A stretch of 11,496 bases of DNA from contig JAFTXB010000016.1 of NCBI GenBank assembly GCA_017461825.1, forward strand, positions 1 to 11,496. Reading direction: 5' to 3'. The notes under the pieces are model-generated. The model did not search any database, was not told the DNA's origin, and worked only from the letters and a program-made list of their open reading frames with translations. Positions 1-5,615 of this stretch are shown here, piece after piece. A program made the position numbers and the translations under genes. Source of the DNA: Clostridia bacterium (GTDB lineage: Bacteria; Bacillota; Clostridia; Oscillospirales; CAG-272). How positions within the stretch are numbered: position 1 is the stretch's first letter; every line of letters begins with the position of its first letter.

Positions 1-3
1 ATA

Positions 4-40
4 CCCCTTGCAAGTCCATCGAATGGATTTTTGCAAGGGG
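4..40. terminator. Hairpin terminator at the left edge, probably bidirectional
   Basis: A 10-bp perfect stem (CCCCTTGCAA at 4-13 with TTGCAAGGGG at 31-40) encloses a second 5-bp stem (TCCAT 15-19 with ATGGA 23-27) and a CGA loop. On the plus strand it is followed by ATCTTTT, a short T-tract, which suits termination of a gene entering from the left outside the window. It also lies 5 bases past the stop codon of the minus-strand gene ending at 46, so it can end that transcript too, although little of the minus-strand tail is visible. Confidence 0.75.
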
Positions 41-45
41 ATCTT

Positions 46-642
46 TTATATCAGCTCCTTCGGATCGATCAACGACATTCCGCACGCCTCGCAATGCGGA
101 GCTTTTTCTTTTCTCCACGTGCCGCACGCCGAGCAGACGCAGCCGCTTTTTGCGTCAGGATCGAGATTTATGGGGTAGGGGAGACCGCGAAACTTGGCTA
201 CTCGTTCACCCTCGTGGTAATAGAGATAAAATCCCGGCTTTTGCTCAAAGCGCAGGCGGCGGTGCTTTCCGTTGTCCAAGCGCAGGCGAAGCGCGGTATT
301 GGTACGAAAATCGTAGTCCACGCCGTTCATAGCTCCCGGATCGGGCGAGGGGGTGTAGGATCGTGACAATCCCGATACAACAACAGTGCCCGTGCAGGGG
401 CGATCGGTAAAAAACTTCCATATGCGAAAGATAAAAAAGCCGGAAAGCATCGCCAAAGCTACCCACAAAGCCATGCGCCAACCAACCATGCGGCGATAAT
501 CGGGATAGGTTTTGTGATTGTTATTATAAGCAATGGCACCGCCAATGAGCATGGATACCCACAAAAGGCATCCGAAAATGCGCCAAAGGTCGCGCCGCAG
601 GACATGGCGCCGTAGATCGGTATTATGTTTTGGGATCTTCAT
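46..642 (-). CDS. Hypothetical membrane protein with C-terminal zinc ribbon
   Basis: This is a 198-residue protein of unknown function that I cannot assign to a named family. The N-terminus is strongly basic. Two hydrophobic segments follow (about residues 22-39 and 55-75), then a roughly 80-residue soluble region that looks beta-rich. The C-terminus holds a treble-clef-like zinc ribbon with CxxC pairs at Cys170/Cys173 and Cys184/Cys187, plus Cys168 nearby. The short loop between the helices and the basic N-terminus suggest that the soluble part and the ribbon face the cytoplasm. I chose the ATG at 642 because AAGGAG lies 7 bases upstream. The longer reading frame starting at 735 would begin upstream of the promoter at 673-701. 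It is monocistronic and divergent from the ferritin-like gene. Expression and membrane location are well supported; function is unknown. Confidence 0.8.
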   Translation of the reverse strand: MKIPKHNTDLRRHVLRRDLWRIFGCLLWVSMLIGGAIAYNNNHKTYPDYRRMVGWRMALWVALAMLSGFFIFRIWKFFTDRPCTGTVVVSGLSRSYTPSPDPGAMNGVDYDFRTNTALRLRLDNGKHRRLRFEQKPGFYLYYHEGERVAKFRGLPYPINLDPDAKSGCVCSACGTWRKEKAPHCEACGMSLIDPKELI

Positions 643-649
643 GCGTGTT

Positions 650-655
650 CTCCTT
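650..655 (-). promoter_or_regulatory. Ribosome binding site that fixes the start at 642
   Basis: AAGGAG on the minus strand sits 7 bases before the ATG at 642. The longer in-frame start at 735 has no comparable site, so this decides the start of the zinc-ribbon membrane protein. Confidence 0.8.
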
Positions 656-672
656 TTTCGGTTCTTGCTTTT

Positions 673-701
673 ATTATACATGATTTGGAGTAAAATGTAA
701 A
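673..701 (-). promoter_or_regulatory. Sigma-A-type promoter for the zinc-ribbon membrane protein
   Basis: On the minus strand, TTTACA (696-701) and a perfect TATAAT (673-678) are separated by exactly 17 bases. Transcription should begin near 666, giving a short leader of about 25 bases with the AAGGAG site inside it. Confidence 0.85.
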
Positions 702-712
702 GAGTTTTTTGA

Positions 713-725
713 TTTGTGTCACAAA
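713..725. promoter_or_regulatory. Short palindrome between divergent genes, possible operator
   Basis: A perfect 6-bp inverted repeat around a central T (TTTGTG-T-CACAAA) lies between the divergent zinc-ribbon and ferritin-like genes, 11 bases upstream of the minus-strand -35 box. A TACAAT at 742-747 could be a -10 box for the plus-strand ferritin-like gene. The -35 region 17 bases before it (TCACAA at 719-724) is poor and overlaps this palindrome, which would fit an activator- or repressor-controlled promoter. No regulator gene is adjacent. The operator role is inference; a chance palindrome is possible. Confidence 0.3.
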
Positions 726-781
726 ATTCATGCAAGAGACATACAATGGTTAACGGAAATTCATATACATAGGGGGTATTT

Positions 782-1279
782 ATGAGCCGATTGCCAAAGG
801 ATGCATCTTGTCCGCCTTTTCGTCCCGTTTTGGAAGGCTGTGTTGTTCGTGATTACCGTATGGCGCGCGCCTTGGGAGAACTTTATCAAAGCGAGCTGTA
901 CACAATTGCCGCCTATCTCTGGCGGAGCTTAATGAGTGAAAAGCATGACCGTGATCTGTCCGATCTGTTTGATCTGTTTGCGCGTGAGGAGATCGAGCAT
1001 TTTCGCTTGGTGGGGGAGTTGATCTCCGCTCTTGGGGGGATCCCCATGCTTTATACACAGATTCGGATCGATCCCTCACGTTACGTAGAAAAAACGGGAA
1101 CCCGGTTTCTTGAGCGTCTTATGCGGGAGGCAATTCGTGACGGAAAGCGAATGGTAGACTGTTATCAAACCTTGATGGGGCAAACAAATGACCGTGTGGT
1201 ACGATCTGTCTTGTCTCATATTATTTCCGATGAGCACCGCCATATAGAGCAGCTTCGAAAGGAAATTGATAAATTATAA
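782..1279 (+). CDS. Ferritin-like (rubrerythrin/bacterioferritin fold) diiron protein
   Basis: This 165-residue, mostly alpha-helical protein carries the ligand pattern of a ferritin-like four-helix bundle. It has a glutamate in helix 1 (Glu38 in SELY), an ExxH in helix 2 (Glu70-His73), a glutamate in helix 3 (Glu116) and a second ExxH in helix 4 (Glu151-His154). Such proteins bind a two-iron centre and commonly reduce peroxide or handle iron. There is no C-terminal rubredoxin domain, so it is not a full classical rubrerythrin, and no signal peptide, so it should be cytoplasmic. AGGGGG at 771-776, 5 bases before the ATG, supports the start. The gene stands alone, divergent from the zinc-ribbon gene and convergent with the TIR gene. 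The fold call is firm; the exact activity (peroxidase, iron storage or spore-associated) cannot be told from sequence alone. Confidence 0.82.
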   Translation: MSRLPKDASCPPFRPVLEGCVVRDYRMARALGELYQSELYTIAAYLWRSLMSEKHDRDLSDLFDLFAREEIEHFRLVGELISALGGIPMLYTQIRIDPSRYVEKTGTRFLERLMREAIRDGKRMVDCYQTLMGQTNDRVVRSVLSHIISDEHRHIEQLRKEIDKL

Positions 1280-1280
1280 A

Positions 1281-1315
1281 GGTGCTCGGCATCGCGTTGT
1301 TGGATGCCGAGCATC
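1281..1315. terminator. Bidirectional hairpin between convergent genes
   Basis: TGCTCGGCATC (1283-1293) pairs perfectly with GATGCCGAGCA (1303-1313) around a 9-base loop. A G-T wobble and a G-C pair extend the stem to 1281 and 1315. It starts 2 bases after the ferritin-like stop and ends 15 bases before the end of the convergent TIR gene, so it probably ends both transcripts. The plus strand lacks a T-run after the stem; the minus strand has a T/A-rich tail (TTTATAATTT), so it may work better for the TIR gene. Confidence 0.75.
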
Positions 1316-1330
1316 AAATGGATAGGCAGG

Positions 1331-2524
1331 TCAATGCTTTGATAATTTTTTGAAGAGTGTTTTGATGGCTGTCCAAACGGTTTTGACCGCCCAAAAACCA
1401 CCAACAAAAAGCGCAAAAATGGCGATCCAGAGGAATGTGTTGGAAATGGGATTCTCTTCGATCTCAACTCCAATTATGTCAGCAACGATTGCCCCCAGCA
1501 TTGCGAATGTGAAAAACGCAGCAGCGTGAAAGAGAAATACCAGAAAGTCTCTTTTTAAAAGATTCTTTTTTGTTGTCTTTTTTGAAGAGGGAGGTTGCGG
1601 TGTTACGGGTGCGGTATAAAAATGCGGTTGAGATGGTATGTGCTCCTTTTTGTTTTTTTCGATGGCGGTTAGAATATCCGGATAAAAAGTCTTTTTTGAA
1701 GCATCCAATGCCTGCAAATGCCTCAACTGGCGCGGCAGGGTTTCCGGTGAGATACCAACATAGGAAAGAATCAGTGATCCGCTTTTCTTTTCGCCTTTAT
1801 CGATCTTTCTGAGATAACGTGTCCACTCATTTGAAATCCATGTCGACGTGAAATATTCAGAGCGGCTTCCGTAAAGGATCATGATTTGTGCGGTGTCAAG
1901 CGCATTGAAGATATACGCATCGTAGCTTTTTCCGACATATGCACGCATGGAGACGGGGCTGAAGAACACTTTATAGCCCTTTTCGGTCAGAAAAGTGTAA
2001 AGATCCTGCATTTCGCGCAGATCTTCAGTCTCGTTACCGTTCTCGTCGGTTGCCTTGAAGCTGATAAAAATGTCGTAGCTGTATTGTTGCGCTTCCGTTC
2101 GCCATTCTGTGCATACATTGGAGATCTGTTCGGCTTCTTCTATGTAATGCTGTCGGGTTTCGGTATCGGAAAGAAGAAGCGCTTTTTTGAAATAAAGATC
2201 ATTTCGAAAGTCCTCATAAGAGCTTTTATAGCAGGTGGGAATGCTTTTTCCCGAAATATCGGTTTCGTATTTAATGCCGTATTTTGCCAGCACCAGTCCC
2301 CAGTATCCAAGTGCGTTTTCGGGATATTGCCTGACAATATCAAAATAGAGATCCTCCGCGAGGTCAAAGGAATTTAAACGCAGAGCTTGAGCAGCATTGT
2401 ACAAAAGTGTTACTTCCTCATTTGAAAACGCTTCTGCTTTATATGCTCCGCAGGCAGGACAAAGCCAACGTCCGTTTTTGTATTCATAATTGGCTCCGCA
2501 GATATTACAGATATTTCGGTTCAT
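1331..2524 (-). CDS. Membrane-anchored TIR-domain protein with N-terminal zinc ribbon
   Basis: This 397-residue multidomain protein starts with a zinc ribbon (Cys6, Cys9, Cys22, Cys25). A helical, TPR-like region spans about 36-140. A TIR domain covers about 148-290: strand A is YDIFISFK, the BB-loop region is near 186-205, and SNEWTRYL carries Glu233 at the place of the NAD-cleaving glutamate of catalytic TIR domains. A Pro/Lys-rich linker and two hydrophobic helices (about 328-352 and 364-386) end it, so the TIR part should be cytoplasmic and tethered to the membrane. TIR domains either cleave NAD, often in anti-phage defence, or act as protein-binding adaptors. The retained glutamate favours an enzyme, but this is inference. 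From memory, zinc-ribbon plus TIR proteins of this type recur in Clostridia. The gene has its own promoter and flanking terminators, with no recognisable defence partner. A weak GGAAATGGAAT region precedes the ATG at 2524. Confidence 0.85.
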   Translation of the reverse strand: MNRNICNICGANYEYKNGRWLCPACGAYKAEAFSNEEVTLLYNAAQALRLNSFDLAEDLYFDIVRQYPENALGYWGLVLAKYGIKYETDISGKSIPTCYKSSYEDFRNDLYFKKALLLSDTETRQHYIEEAEQISNVCTEWRTEAQQYSYDIFISFKATDENGNETEDLREMQDLYTFLTEKGYKVFFSPVSMRAYVGKSYDAYIFNALDTAQIMILYGSRSEYFTSTWISNEWTRYLRKIDKGEKKSGSLILSYVGISPETLPRQLRHLQALDASKKTFYPDILTAIEKNKKEHIPSQPHFYTAPVTPQPPSSKKTTKKNLLKRDFLVFLFHAAAFFTFAMLGAIVADIIGVEIEENPISNTFLWIAIFALFVGGFWAVKTVWTAIKTLFKKLSKH

Positions 2525-2557
2525 TTTTTTTATTCCATTTCCAAAAGTTGTAGGTTC

Positions 2558-2586
2558 ATTATAGCATGTATTTCAAAAAAAGTCAA
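2558..2586 (-). promoter_or_regulatory. Near-consensus sigma-A-type promoter for the TIR gene
   Basis: On the minus strand TTGACT (2581-2586) and a perfect TATAAT (2558-2563) are separated by exactly 17 bases. The predicted start of transcription is near 2551, giving a short leader of under 30 bases. Nothing operator-like overlaps it, so the TIR gene looks constitutively expressed. Confidence 0.85.
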
Positions 2587-2616
2587 CAGAAAAGTAAAAA
2601 AGAATATAATGCATAC

Positions 2617-2654
2617 AAAAGAGCCGAAGCACCACTGTGGCATTCGGCTCTTTT
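2617..2654 (-). terminator. Strong intrinsic terminator after the SGNH lipoprotein gene
   Basis: AAAAGAGCCGAA (2617-2628) pairs perfectly with TTCGGCTCTTTT (2643-2654), giving a 12-bp stem with a GC-rich core, A-run before and T-run after in either direction. It lies 22 bases beyond the stop of the minus-strand lipoprotein gene and upstream of the TIR promoter. It therefore insulates the two co-oriented genes from each other. Confidence 0.9.
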
Positions 2655-2676
2655 TCGGATGAAAGTTGTGTTGGTT

Positions 2677-3555
2677 TTATTTCTGCTTGTTTAAAAAATC
2701 GGTATAGTATTCCGCCAGAATTTTTTCAAAACGCGGCATCACCAGCTTCATGCCGAAATCATTGAGATGGCTGACATCGCTTTCATTGATGCAAAACGTT
2801 TTACGGAAATCAGGGTTGCGCATATTGACACCCGTTAAGGAAGTATCCGAGGCATTGATGCAGTACACGCGCTCGCCCTGATATTCGGCAACGGCAAGCA
2901 TGGAATTGACATAATCGAGATAAGTTAAGGTATGGGTGGATTTGTCGGGAAAGTTCCAAGGCGTGATCAGCACGATCATAGCGTTTGGATACTTTTCCTT
3001 CATGGCATCAACCATAATGTTGAGGGCACCCGAAAAGGTTCGGGAATCGCGGCTGTCAACGGCTCCAATAGGGGTGTGGGCGTTGAAATCGTTTCTGCCC
3101 CCCTCTATGATCACAATGTTGGCATCGACTTTTAACATGGTGCCGTAACGGTTAACCATGGGGTTGCGATCGGTGATGTAATTGGAAACGGTAGAGCCAT
3201 TGATGCCGTAATTGTAAAAGCGCATTCCGTATTTGAGGGCAAGCATACTCGGCCATTTGCCGTCTCCGGCGATATAGCTGTCGCCGATGGAGGTCATGGT
3301 CAAGTTGCTCAGTATCGGATACTTGCCGTTTGCATCCACAACCACACCGGTCGTCTCCTCGGAAGCGGTGGTCTCCTCTTCGGTTGTTTCCTCTTCGGTC
3401 GTTTCCTCGGTTTTCTCTTCTGTAGAAGGGACTGTTTCTTCGGTATAGACTGTATCCGCGTCGGTGGACACGGATTGCTTGTTGCATGAGGCAAAGGACA
3501 AAAGGCTTGAAAGGACAAGCGATAGACTGATGATAAAAAGAAAAAATTGTTTCAT
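2677..3555 (-). CDS. SGNH/GDSL-family hydrolase lipoprotein
   Basis: This 292-residue protein has a lipoprotein signal peptide (hydrophobic core about 4-20, lipobox FASC with Cys24), so it should be anchored to the outer face of the cytoplasmic membrane. A Thr/Glu-rich low-complexity linker (about 38-70) acts as a stalk. The SGNH hydrolase domain follows: block I GDSY with nucleophile Ser93, block II Gly117 in YGING, block III GGRND with Asn155, and block V DVSH with Asp260 and His263. The full catalytic set is present, so it is probably an active esterase or lipase-like enzyme. Deacetylation of cell-wall or exogenous glycans is a common job of surface members, but the substrate is unknown. 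The start at 3555 is chosen because GGAG lies 8 bases upstream and the signal peptide begins there. The frame can be opened at 3609, but that would place the -10 box inside the gene. It ends at a strong terminator. Confidence 0.85.
   Translation of the reverse strand: MKQFFLFIISLSLVLSSLLSFASCNKQSVSTDADTVYTEETVPSTEEKTEETTEEETTEEETTASEETTGVVVDANGKYPILSNLTMTSIGDSYIAGDGKWPSMLALKYGMRFYNYGINGSTVSNYITDRNPMVNRYGTMLKVDANIVIIEGGRNDFNAHTPIGAVDSRDSRTFSGALNIMVDAMKEKYPNAMIVLITPWNFPDKSTHTLTYLDYVNSMLAVAEYQGERVYCINASDTSLTGVNMRNPDFRKTFCINESDVSHLNDFGMKLVMPRFEKILAEYYTDFLNKQK
3376..3405. repeat. 15-bp tandem duplication in the lipoprotein linker
   Basis: Two adjacent 15-base units (3376-3390 and 3391-3405) differ at one position and encode ETTEE twice in the stalk of the SGNH lipoprotein. 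Neighbouring units at the protein level (ETTAS, EETTG) look like diverged copies. The period is a multiple of three, so copy-number change by slippage would lengthen or shorten the stalk without a frameshift. Confidence 0.75.
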
Positions 3556-3563
3556 GCGGTTAT

Positions 3564-3567
3564 CTCC
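3564..3567 (-). promoter_or_regulatory. Ribosome binding site that fixes the lipoprotein start
   Basis: GGAG on the minus strand, within CGGAGA, lies 8 bases before the ATG at 3555. It supports the start that gives a normal lipoprotein signal peptide rather than the upstream ATG at 3609. Confidence 0.7.
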
Positions 3568-3589
3568 GATATATAGATTTGTTGTTTTT

Positions 3590-3595
3590 ATTATA
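3590..3595 (-). promoter_or_regulatory. Probable -10 box for the SGNH lipoprotein gene
   Basis: A perfect TATAAT on the minus strand lies 35 bases upstream of the chosen start. I see no good -35 box at 16-18 bases; the nearest TTG-type hexamer (TTGTGA, 3619-3624) is 23 bases away. The promoter may be weak or need an activator, or the box may be fortuitous in AT-rich DNA. Confidence 0.45.
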
Positions 3596-3805
3596 TCCGT
3601 TTTGTTCACCTTAGGATATCACAAAATCACACAAAAAGAACATAAAACGTGTTTTTTTATTATAAATGAGATTTTGCAAGGTGTCAATGCCAAAAACGAT
3701 TCCTTTTTTTCGGTTTTCAACGAAAATGATTTAACTCATAAACGAATCGTAACATCATGGACAAAAAGTGAAAAAAATAAACCCTATTTTCCGCCAAATC
3801 AATTA
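3596..3805. other. AT-rich divergent intergenic region without a gene
   Basis: The 323 bases between the lipoprotein start (3555) and the exporter start (3879) hold promoters at both ends and AT-rich sequence between. A small AAAAC-GT-GTTTT palindrome near 3645-3656 and the short repeated CACAAAATCACACAAA pattern around 3620-3635 are the only structures I see. No convincing small gene, RNA gene or riboswitch fold is apparent. An open frame across 3464-3838 lacks a ribosome binding site and is antisense to the lipoprotein signal-peptide region. Confidence 0.6.
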
Positions 3806-3834
3806 TTGACAATTTTTTGTATTTGTGATAAAAT
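3806..3834 (+). promoter_or_regulatory. Strong promoter for the ABC exporter genes
   Basis: A perfect TTGACA (3806-3811) is followed 17 bases later by TAAAAT (3829-3834) with an extended -10 TGA just before it. Transcription should start near 3841, leaving a leader of about 38 bases before the exporter ATG at 3879. No inverted repeat overlaps it, so I see no sign of the MarR-type control common for multidrug exporters. Confidence 0.85.
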
Positions 3835-3878
3835 GTAGGGTGGTATATTATGAGAAGAAAGGAAGCGCAAATCATCCC

Positions 3879-5615
3879 ATGCTCAAACGACTTGTAAAAT
3901 GTGTGAGAGAGTACAAAAAGTATGTGATCCTCACGCTGGTCTTTATTGTTGCCGAGGCAATTATTGAGACCATGATCCCGTTTATCACCGCCAATCTCAT
4001 CAATGAGATCAAAACAGGCGCGGAAATGAACGTGATCCTACGCTACGGCGGACTGTTGGTTGTAATGGCCGTTCTGTCGCTGGCCTGCGGCGGTATTGCG
4101 GGCTTTACCTGCGCCAAGGCATCCTCGGGATTTTCCAAAAATCTCCGCCAAGACATCTTTGAAAAAATTATGACCTATTCGTTTTCAAACGTCGACAAGT
4201 TTTCTTCCTCCTCCTTGGTCACCCGTATGACAACTGACGTTGCAAACGTGCAGATGTCATTTATGATGATTATCCGCACTGCTATCCGAAGTCCCTTGAT
4301 GCTGATTTTCTCTGTTGTGATGGCGTATGTCATGGGCGGTCCGCTTTCCACTGCGTTTGTGATCGTGATCCCCGTGCTGGGGTTTGGGTTTTGGAAGATC
4401 GGACAGAAAGCCATGCCTGCCTTCCGTGCAGTTTTTAAGAAATACGACCGCCTCAACGAGTCGATCGAGGAAAATGTGCGCGGTATGCGTGTGGTAAAGG
4501 GCTTTTCGCGCGAGGAGTACGAGAAAGAGAAGTTTGGTGCGGGGGCTGAAAATATCCGTAGCGACTTTACCCGTGCTGAGCGCATCGTGGCGCTCAACAC
4601 GCCGCTGATGCAGCTGTGTATGTATTTTAATATGGTGTTCGTGTTGATAGTCGGCTCCAAAATGGCGATCACTACCGATGCCATCGACGTAGGACATATT
4701 TCCGCAATGCTCAACTATGGCATGCAGATCCTCATGTCTTTGATGATGCTTTCGATGATCTACGTCATGATCACCATGTCCACCGAGTCGGCAAAGCGTA
4801 TTATCGAGGTGCTCTCCGAAGAGCCCGCGCTGACCTCTCCCGAGGATGCCATTACCGAGGTGCGTGACGGCTCGATCGATTTTGAGGGCGTCAGCTTCAA
4901 GTATTCCGAGAAGGCAAAGCGCTTTGCGCTGGAGAACATCGATCTGCACGTGAAGTCGGGCATGACCGTCGGAATCATCGGGGGTACGGGCTCGAGCAAA
5001 TCGTCGCTGGTTCAGCTCATTCCTCGTCTTTACGACGTCACCGAGGGCTGTGTTAAGGTTGGCGGCGTGGACGTACGCAAATACGATCTGGACGCTTTGC
5101 GCAATTCGGTTGCCATGGTGCTGCAGAAGAACCTCTTATTTGCGGGCACCATTCGCGAAAACCTCAAGTGGGGTAACGCAAACGCCACCGACGAGGAGAT
5201 CCGCGAGGCGTGCAGACTGTCGCAGGCGGATGACTTCGTCATGTCCTTCCCGGACGGTTACGATACGCACATCGAGCAGGGCGGCACCAACGTCTCGGGT
5301 GGTCAAAAGCAACGCCTTTGTATTGCCCGCGCACTGCTCAAAAAGCCCAAGATCCTGATTCTTGACGATTCGACCAGCGCGGTTGACACCAAGACCGATT
5401 CTTTGATCCGCGAGGGCTTTAAGGCTTACATCCCCGAAACCACCAAGATCATCATTGCACAGCGTGTGGCATCGGTGCAGGATGCTGACTTGATTTTGGT
5501 CATGGAAAACGGAAGGATCGAGTCGATGGGGACTCACGACGAGCTGCTCCGCACCAGCGTGATCTACCGCGAGGTATACGAGCAGCAAACGAACGGAGGT
5601 GACGACAATGAGTAA
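3879..5615 (+). CDS. ABC exporter half-transporter, degenerate-site subunit (TM287/BmrC type)
   Basis: This 578-residue fused permease-ATPase has six predicted membrane helices (about 16-38, 54-76, 132-152, 157-177, 241-260 and 277-300) and a C-terminal nucleotide-binding domain. The Walker A is GGTGSSKSS (368-376, Lys374), with Ser for the usual second-last Gly. The Q-loop is in VLQKN and the signature is VSGGQ (472-476). The Walker B Asp496 is followed by Asp497 where the catalytic Glu should be, and the switch His is Gln528. These changes mark the subunit that forms the non-hydrolysing site in heterodimeric exporters such as Thermotoga TM287/288; its signature motif remains good and completes the active site of its partner. 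The likely role is efflux of drugs, lipids or peptides; the substrate is unknown. The start is ATG 3879, because earlier in-frame codons overlap the promoter; GGAAG lies 13 bases upstream, slightly far. It overlaps the next gene by 8 bases. Confidence 0.93.
   Translation: MLKRLVKCVREYKKYVILTLVFIVAEAIIETMIPFITANLINEIKTGAEMNVILRYGGLLVVMAVLSLACGGIAGFTCAKASSGFSKNLRQDIFEKIMTYSFSNVDKFSSSSLVTRMTTDVANVQMSFMMIIRTAIRSPLMLIFSVVMAYVMGGPLSTAFVIVIPVLGFGFWKIGQKAMPAFRAVFKKYDRLNESIEENVRGMRVVKGFSREEYEKEKFGAGAENIRSDFTRAERIVALNTPLMQLCMYFNMVFVLIVGSKMAITTDAIDVGHISAMLNYGMQILMSLMMLSMIYVMITMSTESAKRIIEVLSEEPALTSPEDAITEVRDGSIDFEGVSFKYSEKAKRFALENIDLHVKSGMTVGIIGGTGSSKSSLVQLIPRLYDVTEGCVKVGGVDVRKYDLDALRNSVAMVLQKNLLFAGTIRENLKWGNANATDEEIREACRLSQADDFVMSFPDGYDTHIEQGGTNVSGGQKQRLCIARALLKKPKILILDDSTSAVDTKTDSLIREGFKAYIPETTKIIIAQRVASVQDADLILVMENGRIESMGTHDELLRTSVIYREVYEQQTNGGDDNE
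5595..5602 (+). promoter_or_regulatory. Very strong ribosome binding site for the second exporter subunit
   Basis: GGAGGTGA lies 5 bases before the ATG at 5608 and inside the end of the first exporter gene. It is almost fully complementary to the 16S rRNA tail. It fixes the start at 5608 rather than the GTG at 5599 within the site itself, and suits tight coupling of the two subunits. Confidence 0.85.

Noticed and set aside
1886..2377. 163-codon plus-strand frame inside the TIR gene
   Set aside because: It is the complement of the TIR coding region, whose motifs are clear; no separate start signal is seen.
46..2524. A defence island built around the TIR gene
   Set aside because: The neighbours are a ferritin-like protein, a hypothetical membrane protein and a surface hydrolase, each separately transcribed. 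No nuclease, Argonaute, SIR2, cyclase or restriction gene is present.
3464..3838. 124-codon plus-strand frame running from the lipoprotein signal peptide into the exporter promoter
   Set aside because: It has no ribosome binding site, low-complexity composition, and spans the divergent promoters.
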